Counted from the stretch's first letter, positions 9,177 to 18,401 are shown. The stretch is 64,000 bases of DNA from Flavobacterium indicum GPTSA100-9 = DSM 17447 (GCF_000455605.1 NC_017025.1:1178001-1242000); one strand, 5' to 3'. The notes: generated by a model not told the origin, from the sequence alone. A program made the numbers and translations.

Positions 9177-10586
9177 ATGACTTTTGACTTGAATTTTAAA
9201 TCTATTTGTATGAATGCAAAGTTGAAGTCATTTTTTGGTTATTGGTTAATTCCTTGTTTAGTTTTTTTAATTTTCGATTTAGTTCAAATTGAATCGTATT
9301 CCAAAATAAATTTTAAAGCCTACCTGTATATTGGATTATTGATGTCCATTATTTCCTTTAATTTAATTTTTCAACTTCCAAAATTAGAAGCGAGAATTAA
9401 AATTAAATGGAAGTCCATAGTAGGTATTCTACTTTTGAATTTTATATCAACATTTATTTTTTCATTTTTTTATATGATATTTTTATTTGATACATTTCTA
9501 AAAGATTATGATTTGAATAGTTTTCAAATAAATGTTTATCAATCACTTTTTAGTTGTTTTATTTTATTGATTTATTTGTTAATAAGTGAATTATGGTTTA
9601 AGAAAGAATTGACTTTTCAGTTTTATTATTCTTTAAAAACTAATGTACTATTGTTTAGTTTATCATTTCTTTTTTTAGCACTAATTCAGTTTTTATCGGT
9701 TAAAGATATTTACAAGGTTTTCAATAGTGAAACCTATTTGGAAATGATACTAAAAGATTTTTTTAACATGTTTTGTTGGACTTTAATTGTTCATGTTCTA
9801 GTAGTAGCTTTTGAAAAAATAAAATTGAAATTTACGATTAATATCATTTTAGTTTTTTTTATTTCTTTTGTTTTATTTTTTGTAACGTTTCTAAAAACGG
9901 ACTTTATACATACAAGAATCATTAGTTCAATTTTTTTTAATTTTTTCTTTTTCTTTCTAGTTTTAGGTATTTTTTATTTTTATAAACTTATTCATGATAA
10001 TCGAAAATTAAATATTGAAAAACTTATCGTTTCTCAAGAATATTTAAACTTAAAAAATCAAATCAATCCACATTTTTTGTTTAATAATTTGAATACTTTG
10101 ATAGGTTTTATTGAAGAAAACCCCAAAAAAGCAATTGATTTTGGCCATCATTTATCTTCTGTTTACAGGTATTACCTAGAAGTAAACAAAGAAGATTTTA
10201 TTGCGTTGGAAAAAGAAATTGAATTTATTTCACATTATTTAAATGTTAACAAAGCCAAGTTTCATGAAAATTTAAATTATACAATATCACTTTCAGATGG
10301 TTTACATGGCTATATTTTGAATCATTCATTACAAGAAGTTATTGATAATGTGTTTAAACATAATATTATTGATGATCAACATTCTGTTCATCTAGAAATT
10401 AAAGTTCAAAATGATTATTTGGTAATAAAAAATAACAAACACATTAAAGATAATGTTCAATCAAATCACGCTGGACTAAATAATATTAAAAAGAGGTATT
10501 TTCTCTTAACACAAAAAGAAGTGATTGTAATTCAGACGGATAAATATTTTGAAATTCATTTACCTATTTTAACTTATGAAGCTTAA
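9177..10586 (+). CDS. LytS-type sensor histidine kinase (His_kinase domain), membrane bound
   Basis: 469 aa as drawn; the Met at 9210 (MNAKLKSFFGYWLIP) is an equally good or better start because it begins right before the first membrane span. About eight hydrophobic segments occupy residues 15-285, with no extracellular sensor domain of size. The kinase core has the HPK7-family H-box QINPHFLFNNLNTL (His near residue 301) and an N-box LQEVIDNVFKHN, but the glycine box is reduced (HAGLNNIKKRY), as often in this family. It overlaps the response regulator by 11 bp, so the two are translationally coupled partners. The stimulus is unknown. Confidence 0.92.
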   Translation: MTFDLNFKSICMNAKLKSFFGYWLIPCLVFLIFDLVQIESYSKINFKAYLYIGLLMSIISFNLIFQLPKLEARIKIKWKSIVGILLLNFISTFIFSFFYMIFLFDTFLKDYDLNSFQINVYQSLFSCFILLIYLLISELWFKKELTFQFYYSLKTNVLLFSLSFLFLALIQFLSVKDIYKVFNSETYLEMILKDFFNMFCWTLIVHVLVVAFEKIKLKFTINIILVFFISFVLFFVTFLKTDFIHTRIISSIFFNFFFFFLVLGIFYFYKLIHDNRKLNIEKLIVSQEYLNLKNQINPHFLFNNLNTLIGFIEENPKKAIDFGHHLSSVYRYYLEVNKEDFIALEKEIEFISHYLNVNKAKFHENLNYTISLSDGLHGYILNHSLQEVIDNVFKHNIIDDQHSVHLEIKVQNDYLVIKNNKHIKDNVQSNHAGLNNIKKRYFLLTQKEVIVIQTDKYFEIHLPILTYEA

Positions 10587-11289
10587 AACGGCATTAATAA
10601 TTGAAGATGAAATACCTGCTTCGGAACGATTGAAACGATTGTTAGAAGCAGAAAATATTACAGTTTTAAATCAAATTCAGTCGGTTAAAAAAAGTATTGA
10701 ATGGTTAAATACTAATTCTCATCCCGATTTTATTTTCTCTGATATTCGATTATCAGACGGAGAAGCATTTGAAATTTTTAATGTAGTAAAAACAAATTCA
10801 AAACTTATTTTTACTACAGCATATGATACTTATGCAATAAAAGCATTTGAAGTAAAAGGATTAGCCTATTTATTGAAACCAATACATACAGAACATCTTA
10901 AAAATGCAATAGTCAATTTAAATGAAATGGCTTTAATTTTTCAAAATGATATAAAGGATACTTCTACTTTTGAATCCAGTTTTTTGGTGAGTTTTGGTGG
11001 GAAAATAAAAAAAGTGTCGTGTGAAGATATTGTTTGTTTTTTTAGTGAAACTAATACAACTTATTTGATGACTAAAGAAGGCCGAAAATACCCAATTTCA
11101 AAATCACTTGAAAAGCTTGAAACAATGCTTAATTCAAAGCTGTTTTTTAGAATCAATAGAAGTAAGATTGTCAATAAGGAATTTATTGCTTTGGTAAATA
11201 AAGATACTATTGAATTAAAATATGAATTACAACTAAATGATGCTAAAATTAGTCGAGCAAGGTTTAAAGATTTTAAAGAATGGTTTTGA
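10576..11289 (+). CDS. LytTR-family DNA-binding response regulator
   Basis: 237 aa. The receiver domain (residues 1-120) has the acidic pocket IIEDE, the phospho-acceptor Asp in FSDIRLSDG, the conserved Thr/Lys switch (FTTAYDTYA, LLKPI). A LytTR DNA-binding domain follows at residues about 135-237, with the typical FFSETNTTYLMTKEGRKYPI strand pair and the RINRSKIVN segment. It works with the LytS-like kinase encoded by the overlapping upstream gene. A perfect 17-bp inverted repeat after the stop codon ends the operon. LytTR proteins bind direct repeats near promoters; its targets are not evident here. Confidence 0.93.
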   Translation: MKLKTALIIEDEIPASERLKRLLEAENITVLNQIQSVKKSIEWLNTNSHPDFIFSDIRLSDGEAFEIFNVVKTNSKLIFTTAYDTYAIKAFEVKGLAYLLKPIHTEHLKNAIVNLNEMALIFQNDIKDTSTFESSFLVSFGGKIKKVSCEDIVCFFSETNTTYLMTKEGRKYPISKSLEKLETMLNSKLFFRINRSKIVNKEFIALVNKDTIELKYELQLNDAKISRARFKDFKEWF

Positions 11290-11292
11290 AAC

Positions 11293-11337
11293 CATATAAG
11301 TCATATAAGTTTTTATTTCACTTATATGACTTATATG
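11293..11337. terminator. Perfect 17-bp inverted repeat between convergent genes, probable bidirectional terminator
   Basis: Arms 11293-11309 and 11321-11337 are exact reverse complements around an 11-nt T-rich loop. Each arm itself contains two copies of CATATAAG. It is AT-rich, so a terminator role is inferred from its position between the response regulator and oxyR stop codons. Confidence 0.6.
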
Positions 11338-11350
11338 TTTAATCTTTAAT

Positions 11351-12283
11351 CTATTTCGGGCTAATAATTTCTACATTACTAAATGCAATGGCACCTCTCA
11401 CAACCCCCTGAATTGTAGTTCTAAGAGCTTCAATGATGTGAATTTTTAATTCATTTTTAGGGAAAATTAAACTGACTTCACGTGCGGGTTTTGGATCAAC
11501 AAATGGTTTTAGTTTAGACTTACTTTTTTCATTCAAATCCATCGTATGTAAATAGGGTAGAAGTGTGGTACCTAAACCTTCATCACTCAATTTGATAAGG
11601 GTTTCAAAACTGCCACTTTCTAAATGAAAATGATGGTCTTTGTTTAATTGTGATGCTTTACATAAATTCAAAATGCTATTTCTAAAACAATGTCCGTCTT
11701 GTAATAACAATATTTTTTCCACATCTAAATCGCTGACTTCAATTTCTTTTTTACCAATATTCTGACTGCTTTCCGGTACATAGGCTACAAATGGTTCGTA
11801 ATACAATACAATTTCCTTCAATTTTTCTTCATCTAAAGGAGTGGCAGCAATGGCACAGTCCAAATGACCATTTTTTAGTTTATTGATGATTTCATTGGTC
11901 GTTAACTCTTCAATAATTACATTTACTTTTGGATATTTCTTTATGAAATTATTCAAAAACATAGGAAGTAAAGTAGGCATAATCGTTGGAATAATACCAA
12001 TTTTGAAATCGCCTCCAATGAATCCTTTTTGTTGGTCTACAATGTCTTTGATACGATTGGCTTCATTAACAATGTTTTTGGCTTGTACCACAATTTTTTC
12101 ACCTACATCGGTTAATCCAATTGGCTTTTTAGAACGATCGAAAATTTGAATTTCCAATTGTTCTTCCAATTTCTGAATCTGCATACTCAAGGTCGGTTGT
12201 GTTACAAAACATTTTTCTGCTGCTAAAGTGAAATTCTTGTGCTCCGCTACGGCTAAAACATAAATTAATTGCGTAATCGTCAT
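11351..12283 (-). CDS. oxyR: Hydrogen peroxide-sensing LysR-type regulator OxyR
   Basis: 310 aa. An N-terminal winged helix-turn-helix (residues 1-60, with NFTLAAEKCFVTQPTLSMQI) is followed by a LysR substrate domain. The redox motif GHCFRNSILNLC places the two cysteines at residues 199 and 208, exactly the positions of the disulfide pair in E. coli OxyR. That makes OxyR much more likely than a generic LysR regulator. It would activate catalase, peroxiredoxin and Dps-type genes on peroxide stress; none lie next to it, though a glutathione peroxidase gene is at 28384. Convergent with the two-component operon. Confidence 0.93.
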   Translation of the reverse strand: MTITQLIYVLAVAEHKNFTLAAEKCFVTQPTLSMQIQKLEEQLEIQIFDRSKKPIGLTDVGEKIVVQAKNIVNEANRIKDIVDQQKGFIGGDFKIGIIPTIMPTLLPMFLNNFIKKYPKVNVIIEELTTNEIINKLKNGHLDCAIAATPLDEEKLKEIVLYYEPFVAYVPESSQNIGKKEIEVSDLDVEKILLLQDGHCFRNSILNLCKASQLNKDHHFHLESGSFETLIKLSDEGLGTTLLPYLHTMDLNEKSKSKLKPFVDPKPAREVSLIFPKNELKIHIIEALRTTIQGVVRGAIAFSNVEIISPK

Positions 12284-12385
12284 GGTATCAGTTTTTTTGA
12301 TAAAGATATTGAAAAGTATTCTTATAATCTATACTTAAGTGTTAAAAAACAATTAAAAATGAATCGATTTTAAATTGAGTACCAA

Positions 12386-12413
12386 TAAAAAAAGCCCCGA
12401 TTTCTCGAGGCTC
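12386..12413 (-). terminator. Rho-independent terminator downstream of prfA
   Basis: Read on the minus strand, a GC-rich hairpin (GCCTCGA / TCGGGGC arms) runs into a seven-T tract, 42 bp after the prfA stop. Confidence 0.8.
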
Positions 12414-12454
12414 TATTTCTATGTAATTTTATTAAGAAGTAATTGTGTACTAGA

Positions 12455-13528
12455 TTAATACACTTCACTTTCTTTTAATTTTTCTGTATTAGCCACTAAT
12501 TGTAATTCGTCAATGAATTTTTGGATTTTACCATTCATTACACCATCCATATCAAAAATATCCATTCCAATTCGGTGATCGGTTACACGTCCTTGTGGGA
12601 AGTTATACGTTCTAATTTTTGCTGAACGATCCCCTGAACTTACTTGCGAATTACGTTTTTTAGCATCTTCTTCTTGCTTTTTCGCTAATTCCATTTCATA
12701 TAAACGTGAACGTAAAACGGTTAAGGCTTTGTCTTTGTTTTTATGTTGCGATTTCTCATCCTGACATTGCGCGACTAAACCAGTTGGAATGTGCGTCATA
12801 CGTACAGCCGATTTTGTTGTATTTACCGACTGACCTCCAGGTCCTGACGAACAGAAGAAGTCAATACGCACATCATTCATGTCGATTTGAACGTCAAACT
12901 CTTCCGCTTCAGGTAAAACCATCACCGTTGCTGCCGAAGTATGTACACGTCCTTGTGTTTCCGTTTGAGGTACACGTTGCACACGATGAACACCAGCTTC
13001 AAATTTTAAAGTGCCATAAACATCTTCACCTGTTACTTCAAAAATTACCTCTTTGTAACCACCTGCAGTTCCATCATTTACGTCAACAACCGAAGTTCTC
13101 CAACCTCTTGATTCGCAATAACGTGTATACATTTTGTATAAATCTCCAGCAAATAATGACGCTTCATCACCACCAGTACCAGCACGGATTTCCACCATAA
13201 CGTTTTTAGCATCTTCTGGATCTTTAGGAATCAACATAAATTTGATTTCATCTTCCAATTGTGGTAAACGTTCTTGTGCTTCACTCAATTGCATTTTAGC
13301 CATTTCAACCATTTCAGCATCCGAACCATCTTCAATGATTTCTTTGGCTTCTTGGATGTTTCCAACAACATTAATATACTCCTCACGTTTTTCAACTAAG
13401 GCTTTTAAGTCTTTGTATTCTTTATTTAATTGTACATAACGTTTTTGATCAGCAATAACATCGGGTTGAATAATCAAATCCGATACTTCATCAAAACGTT
13501 GTTTTACATATTGTAATCTCTCTAACAT
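12455..13528 (-). CDS. prfA: Peptide chain release factor 1
   Basis: 357 aa, normal length. The GGQ tripeptide that triggers hydrolysis in the ribosomal A site is in [20 protein letters not shown]. The stop-codon recognition region reads [14 protein letters not shown], the P-x-T type loop of RF1 (UAA/UAG) rather than the SPF loop of RF2, which appears in the second release factor gene at 51039. The N-terminal domain starts [16 protein letters not shown]. Cytosolic translation termination factor. Stands alone with its own terminator. Confidence 0.97.
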   Translation of the reverse strand: MLERLQYVKQRFDEVSDLIIQPDVIADQKRYVQLNKEYKDLKALVEKREEYINVVGNIQEAKEIIEDGSDAEMVEMAKMQLSEAQERLPQLEDEIKFMLIPKDPEDAKNVMVEIRAGTGGDEASLFAGDLYKMYTRYCESRGWRTSVVDVNDGTAGGYKEVIFEVTGEDVYGTLKFEAGVHRVQRVPQTETQGRVHTSAATVMVLPEAEEFDVQIDMNDVRIDFFCSSGPGGQSVNTTKSAVRMTHIPTGLVAQCQDEKSQHKNKDKALTVLRSRLYEMELAKKQEEDAKKRNSQVSSGDRSAKIRTYNFPQGRVTDHRIGMDIFDMDGVMNGKIQKFIDELQLVANTEKLKESEVY

Positions 13529-13619
13529 AAGATTTTATTTTGGAGTGCAAAGATAAGTTATTTTGTTTATTTTTTCAAGAGGGAAATTTGCCTTCTTTTG
13601 GTATTAGAAAAGATGTGCG

Positions 13620-14372
13620 CTAAAATGTGATTTGCGCTCCAAAGCCGTAGTCTTTTCCATTGAAATAAGGGAGTATACTTCCATTTAGATTGGATTCTTT
13701 TTTAAAAAGTAAATTTTTAATATGCGGTTGAAGCCAATAAGCAATTTTTGTACTTAAAATTCCAATTCCTGCTCCGGTAGCAATATCGCTAAACCAATGT
13801 CGGTCGTTGTACATTCTAAAAAAACCAGTACCTGTAGCCACAGCATAACCCGTAATTCCATACCAAATTGAATTTTCCTTGTATTCCTGGTATAAAAATT
13901 CAGCGCCCATAAAAGCAGTTGCCGTATGTCCCGAAGGAAACGAATTATAGGAACTCCCATCGGGTCTTAATTCATGACTAGTATGTTTAATGGCGTTGAC
14001 TGTTATTCCCATAATTAAATAAGCGGTTCCCAACACTATTGTTCGGTCTTTAAATGAATTTTTGCCTTGAATACCCAAAGCGTTTAATGCATATACAGAT
14101 ACAAAAGGACTGTATTGAGAAAAGTCATCAATTGTAAATTTATTATCAATATGTTCTTTTAATTCAGTTTTAGTTGAGCTATTGATGTCTTGAACGGTGT
14201 GACTTTCCAAACCAATTATTCCATAACTAATCAAAGCTGTTGGAATAATTAAAGGGGCGATTTTGAATTTATTTTTTACATTTTTAGGAGCAATAGAATC
14301 TCTTTCAAGTATTTGAGAATGTAGTTGAAAACACATGAAAAATGCAAGTAAGAAAATGCTATTTTTAGACAT
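13620..14372 (-). CDS. PAP2-family phosphatase, membrane/periplasmic
   Basis: 250 aa with an N-terminal signal segment (MSKNSIFLLAFFMCFQLHSQ). The three acid-phosphatase motifs are in order: K(x)6RP-type KHTSHELRPDG, SFPSGHTATAF, and the R(x)5H(x)3D-type motif in FFRMYNDRHWFSD. These carry the catalytic histidines and phosphate-binding arginines. Several hydrophobic helices surround them. Likely dephosphorylates a lipid phosphate or undecaprenyl pyrophosphate at the envelope; the substrate cannot be read from sequence. No operon partner. Confidence 0.9.
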   Translation of the reverse strand: MSKNSIFLLAFFMCFQLHSQILERDSIAPKNVKNKFKIAPLIIPTALISYGIIGLESHTVQDINSSTKTELKEHIDNKFTIDDFSQYSPFVSVYALNALGIQGKNSFKDRTIVLGTAYLIMGITVNAIKHTSHELRPDGSSYNSFPSGHTATAFMGAEFLYQEYKENSIWYGITGYAVATGTGFFRMYNDRHWFSDIATGAGIGILSTKIAYWLQPHIKNLLFKKESNLNGSILPYFNGKDYGFGAQITF

Positions 14373-14512
14373 GAAAATAAATTATTTTACAAATGTAAAA
14401 GTAAGAGAAATTAGTTTTAGCATCAAGTAAATTTATTATTGAAATAAAAAAGAAACTTATTTTTCTTTTGAAAGTAGTAATTGGTGGCATGGTTTTTCAA
14501 AAACAAACCTCT

Positions 14513-15565
14513 CTAAAATTGCTTTTCAAATGTCTTTCCGTTAAACTTAAATATATTACCGTCTGCTATTCCAAAAAGTAAATTGTTTTTGTTGTCTTTA
14601 TAAATAGTCCAAATCATTGGGTTAGATAGTTTTTCACTAATTGAATAGTTTGTCAAAGTTTTACCGTCATATTTCCAAGCTCCTGTATATAAATCTCCAA
14701 ACCATATATTGCCTTCTGAATCTTCTTCAATAGCAAAAGGATGTTCCAATGTGCCTGGTTCTGACTTATTTCCATTTCTTTTACTTGTTGGATGAATTAA
14801 GTGATGCTTTTCAGAAAAATTAATTGTTGAAGTACCTTCCATAAGTAAAACACCAATTCCATTATTTCCTATCCAAATTCGCCCTTTTGAATCTGCTAAT
14901 ACACTTCTTATATGCAGACGCTCATTATCTTTTAGGTTTAATTTTCCTTTATCAAAGATATTTAACATTTTACCATCATAGCTAAATAGTGCTGCATAAG
15001 TCGCAATCCAAACTTTACCGTCTTTATCTTTTGAGATACCCGTAACACCGAACGTATTGTCAGCAGTATCAGCATTTTTATTTTGGGGTTTTGGGAAAAT
15101 CAAATAGTTCATATTTATTCCATCAAAACGATTTATTCCGTCTTCCGCACCCGCATTAAACCATAAATCTCCATTGGTTTTATTCCAATCAAATAATGGG
15201 TTGTTATTCATATACGGATAATTAGTAAACTTTCCTTTGTCATACACACTGACACCTCTTGCTGTTCCAAACCAAATTTTCCCATTCTTGTCTTCTTGGA
15301 TTGAACGGATTTGATTGTCTGATAAACCTTCATTTACTGTAAAGTATTCAAATGATTTTCCATTATAAAAACTTACGCCTTCATTATGACTGCCAAACCA
15401 ATAATTGCCTTTACTGTCTTGAAAAATAGCACGAATTCCAGAAGTAAATTTTAAGGTATCGGTTTTTGAAGTGGTTACCAATTCAGGTTGATTAATTGCT
15501 TTTTCTGTTGATTTCTTTTCAGCACAAGAAAAGTTCAAGATCAATATGAAGATTAGGTAAATCAA
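14513..15565 (-). CDS. Lipoprotein with two-component-regulator-type propeller repeats
   Basis: 350 aa. The lipobox LNFSC puts the lipid on Cys14. The rest is built of blades of about 40 residues with the Reg_prop signature (DSKGNYWFGSHNEGVSFYNG, DKNGKIWFGTARG, SKGRIWIGNNG, DSEGNIWFG), as in the sensor part of hybrid two-component proteins of Bacteroidota, but no kinase or DNA-binding domain follows. It could be a free-standing ligand-binding propeller on the cell surface or in the periplasm. It is the first of three same-strand accessory genes separated by structured elements, so acquisition as a unit is possible. Confidence 0.82.
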   Translation of the reverse strand: MIYLIFILILNFSCAEKKSTEKAINQPELVTTSKTDTLKFTSGIRAIFQDSKGNYWFGSHNEGVSFYNGKSFEYFTVNEGLSDNQIRSIQEDKNGKIWFGTARGVSVYDKGKFTNYPYMNNNPLFDWNKTNGDLWFNAGAEDGINRFDGINMNYLIFPKPQNKNADTADNTFGVTGISKDKDGKVWIATYAALFSYDGKMLNIFDKGKLNLKDNERLHIRSVLADSKGRIWIGNNGIGVLLMEGTSTINFSEKHHLIHPTSKRNGNKSEPGTLEHPFAIEEDSEGNIWFGDLYTGAWKYDGKTLTNYSISEKLSNPMIWTIYKDNKNNLLFGIADGNIFKFNGKTFEKQF

Positions 15566-15600
15566 TTTTACTTTTTTTATTTTGGGTTTCTCTAATGTGA

Positions 15601-15697
15601 AGTACAGCGTTTCGTTGCTATCCGACTGTAGCGATTCCAGCGAACTGCGTACTGTCTGCTAAGATAAGATTTTCCAACGTAAAGTCGAACGTTGTGG
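15601..15697. repeat. Structured intergenic element A (imperfect inverted repeats, attC-like)
   Basis: A GC-richer island between two AT-rich genes. An imperfect inverted repeat pairs 15601-15620 with 15639-15653 (outer arms AGTAC/GTACT). A second small hairpin has arms CAACGT (15675-15680) and ACGTTG (15689-15694) and leads into GTTGTGG at 15691. Similar islands flank the next two genes. Whether it recombines is unknown. Confidence 0.5.
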
Positions 15698-15748
15698 TTA
15701 AAAGTAAAATTAAATCATTTTTTATTTGTTTTTAAGCAAAGTTCTTTA

Positions 15749-17518
15749 TTAGCTGCAGGCTTTTTTTACATTGAATTTATATTTGCTAAGACGTAAAATA
15801 CAGAAAAATATTAAGAGAGCAATTTGGAGATTGTAATCCGAAAACACCATAAACGAATGTGCTACATTATTTCTTATATTCCTTCCCTTGTTTGTAAATG
15901 TATTTTTGAATAATTCAATGTCTTTGACAGAAAAATATTCTTTAATTTTTGGATTATCTAACAGTTCATCAAGAAGTTGTTCTTTTAACTCTCCTTGATT
16001 ATCCTTTGTGGTATTTCCTCCTGATAATCTTATAAAATCTCTCAATGCTCCCTCAAATTTTAAAGTTAGCGAATCAATTGCAAGTATAAAATTGTTAATT
16101 TTATTTGTATTCATTAATATTGATAATTCAAATTGCGAAAATAAATTATGAATTCCTGGAGCTAACATTGATAACCATGTAGAATCATCATCAAGATCAG
16201 TTGAAATACTTCTTTTGAATTTTTCGCCAAACCAAGTATGCTCTTCTAGATACTCATAGATTTTATAGTAATTTATTTTTCCACAAATTACGCCATTAAC
16301 AAATACTTTTAGGAATAACGAATAACAATGGATATTGTGAGATATGATGTAATTGTCTATTTTTTGTTTTTCTAATTTTTCCTTATCATTCAGATTTTTG
16401 TGATTTGAGTTTATATCAAAAGTTGTAGTTGAAAATAAATGATAAACAGACTTTTTTATTGAATCTTCAGCTATTTTAGTATTATGAATTGGATCTACTA
16501 ATATGTCTTCATTAACGGAAAAATATGCTAGTATTGATTCGTTTGGAAGTTTTAAAATACTTTCAGATTTGATTTTTAAATAATCATTAAAGAGCTTTGT
16601 TCCTTTGTCATCTAAAGGAATACTGATTTTTTTTAATTTTACCTTTTGTTTTAACCTATTATATTCTTTAAGTACAATTTCAAGGTTTTTTTTATCCTTA
16701 GCTTTTTTTAAATAACTAGCTTTATTTCCAATAGTTGTTATTTTTACAAAATCCTCATCATTTGGATGTTGATTTAATATCAAATCTTCATTTTTAGCTA
16801 GAAGTTTATATATAGGTTCTTTTGGTTTTTGTATTTTATCAAAAAGTTTTACAGCTATTTCTAAATTATTTTTATTGGTGAAATGAGAATTTGGATTGTC
16901 TAATTCTATCCAATTAATTATTTTTTCTGAAATGTTAACTAGCTCGTTTTTTGTAAAATAGTTTTGAGTAAGTATTTCATTTACGATTATACCTTTTAAC
17001 CAATAAGGCAATTCATTAATTAGTTCAGATGCTAATTCTTTAGATTCATCAATTTTTATTTTTGATTTTCTGGATATATAAAATATTGCAGATACTAGAA
17101 TTGACAATTCTCTGACTTCATTTGCTTTTATAGTCTTAATAGTTTCAATATAATTGTCAATAGCTTTTTCTGCAAACTCCTTATGTTTTGTAATTTGCCA
17201 TAAAATATGTGAATATCTTGATTTTAGCCAAAAGTTTAAAGTTGTATTTAGGCGATTTTTTAGATATATAATTTCAATTTCAGAAAAATGAATATTGTTA
17301 ATTATTTTTCCATTTAAATCTGTTATTTGTGAGTTTGAAAGAAGTTGTCCATTATTTAAGTTAAAGGAGAGAACCTTTCGTTCAATTATTACTTTATCAT
17401 CCCAATTTTCTATTCTTTCAGAATTTTTTAATTCTTTTTGAATGTTCCAAATATTTAAAGATTGTAAGTTTTCTAATGAATTATAAAAATCAGTAATTTC
17501 ATTTGGTATATCATTCAT
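15749..17518 (-). CDS. DUF4209-like protein with RNxxxH (HEPN-like) C-terminal motif
   Basis: 589 aa, mostly alpha-helical, no signal peptide. The C-terminal part (about residues 350-575) resembles DUF4209: FEGALRDFIRLSGGNT followed by a helical segment and GRNIRNNVAHSFM, with Arg549 and His554 forming an R-x4-H motif. DUF4209 is described by a conserved RNxxxHG motif; R-x4-6-H is also the catalytic motif of HEPN ribonucleases, so RNase activity is conceivable but not shown. The N-terminal 350 residues are not recognised. It is bounded by structured elements A and B, which suggests an accessory cassette. A defence or stress role is speculation. Confidence 0.6.
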   Translation of the reverse strand: MNDIPNEITDFYNSLENLQSLNIWNIQKELKNSERIENWDDKVIIERKVLSFNLNNGQLLSNSQITDLNGKIINNIHFSEIEIIYLKNRLNTTLNFWLKSRYSHILWQITKHKEFAEKAIDNYIETIKTIKANEVRELSILVSAIFYISRKSKIKIDESKELASELINELPYWLKGIIVNEILTQNYFTKNELVNISEKIINWIELDNPNSHFTNKNNLEIAVKLFDKIQKPKEPIYKLLAKNEDLILNQHPNDEDFVKITTIGNKASYLKKAKDKKNLEIVLKEYNRLKQKVKLKKISIPLDDKGTKLFNDYLKIKSESILKLPNESILAYFSVNEDILVDPIHNTKIAEDSIKKSVYHLFSTTTFDINSNHKNLNDKEKLEKQKIDNYIISHNIHCYSLFLKVFVNGVICGKINYYKIYEYLEEHTWFGEKFKRSISTDLDDDSTWLSMLAPGIHNLFSQFELSILMNTNKINNFILAIDSLTLKFEGALRDFIRLSGGNTTKDNQGELKEQLLDELLDNPKIKEYFSVKDIELFKNTFTNKGRNIRNNVAHSFMVFSDYNLQIALLIFFCILRLSKYKFNVKKACS

Positions 17519-17548
17519 AGAATTTAATTTATAGTGAGTTTCAATAAA

Positions 17549-17686
17549 CTTGTAGCTAACGTTCCGGCGCTTGGCGAGGTTGCGGACTTCGGAACCGAAT
17601 ATTTTCTATCAAAAATAAAATTTCTTGCGAAATGTAAACGTGAATTTACTACAAAATTCGCAATCTTGCCAAACGCCTGTTGTGCG
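17549..17686. repeat. Structured intergenic element B (138 bp, attC-like imperfect palindrome)
   Basis: Left arm GGCGCTTGGCGAGGTTGCGG and right arm (the complement of which reads GGCGTTTGGCAAGATTGCG) match at 18 of 23 positions, and the five differences are transitions that could form G-U pairs in one strand. The ends carry CTTGTAG (17549-17555), AGCTAAC (17554-17560) and GTTGTGCG (17679-17686). The last two are each one base from the integron attC core forms RYYYAAC and GTTRRRY. GC content is visibly above the flanks. Confidence 0.6.
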
Positions 17687-17694
17687 ACGTTTTT

Positions 17695-18264
17695 TTATTT
17701 AAATTGTTGCATATCTGTAAATTCATTACCATCATAATCAAATTTATAGATTCGATTTTCCCAATCTTTAGCAATTATATATTTTTCGGTAATTTCCAAG
17801 TTGTCTTTTTCGTTCATATTTGTAAATATATCTGCGCCACTTTTTTGCCAAAGAATTTCACCCTCATTATTTAATTTCGTGATTTCTATTTCTCCGTGAA
17901 CTATATAGAAATCTTCTTTCTTAAAAATTTCAAAGCAAGTTATTTCATCTGCTACCGTTTTCCATAATAGTTTTAACTCTGGTTTTGACAAACAAAAAAT
18001 TGTATTTGAACAGCAAATTAAAATTCTATTTTCTTCAATTATTGTTGAATTCTTGTTAACTGTTGTTGCTCCACAATCTGAACCGACTATCGCGCTATAT
18101 TTGATATTCCCGTTTTCATATAATTTAATTCCAATTTGAGTAGTTAATTGATTTTCAGTTTCATTAAAATATTCAAAATTGTATGTATTTAAGTTGTCAG
18201 TCGAACCGCTTCTATAAGTTTCGTCCAAATATATTTCGATTTGATATTTTTCGAGAAATTCCAT
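17695..18264 (-). CDS. Hypothetical accessory protein, beta-rich
   Basis: 189 aa, soluble, no signal peptide. The sequence has repeated short beta-strand blocks with aromatic ends (ELKLLWKTVADEITCFEIF, EGEILWQKSGADIF, AKDWENRIYKFDYDG) like part of a beta-propeller. I do not recognise a named family, though similar single-domain orphans are common in accessory regions of Flavobacteria. It sits alone between two inverted structured elements (B and C), the strongest sign that it is a mobile cassette. Function unknown. Confidence 0.65.
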   Translation of the reverse strand: MEFLEKYQIEIYLDETYRSGSTDNLNTYNFEYFNETENQLTTQIGIKLYENGNIKYSAIVGSDCGATTVNKNSTIIEENRILICCSNTIFCLSKPELKLLWKTVADEITCFEIFKKEDFYIVHGEIEITKLNNEGEILWQKSGADIFTNMNEKDNLEITEKYIIAKDWENRIYKFDYDGNEFTDMQQFK

Positions 18265-18298
18265 TTTTGTTTATTTACGTTTCGCTCGGCTAAAATGA

Positions 18299-18401
18299 CG
18301 CACAACTAGTGTATATGCGAAACTCTCTAGCAACTTTTATTTATACTAAGCATTATTTGCGAAAGTTTCTTAGTTTCAAATATACCACTTTTTACTACAA
18401 G
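18299..18401. repeat. Structured intergenic element C, inverted relative to element B
   Basis: On the minus strand this 103-bp element starts with CTTGTAG (18401-18395) and ends with GTTGTGCG (18306-18299), the same two end motifs as element B, but facing the other way across the 189-aa gene. Internally, TATATGCGAAACT (18312-18324) pairs with AGTTTCAAATATA (18372-18384) at 11 of 13 positions, extended by an AGTG/CACT-type match. Confidence 0.55.
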
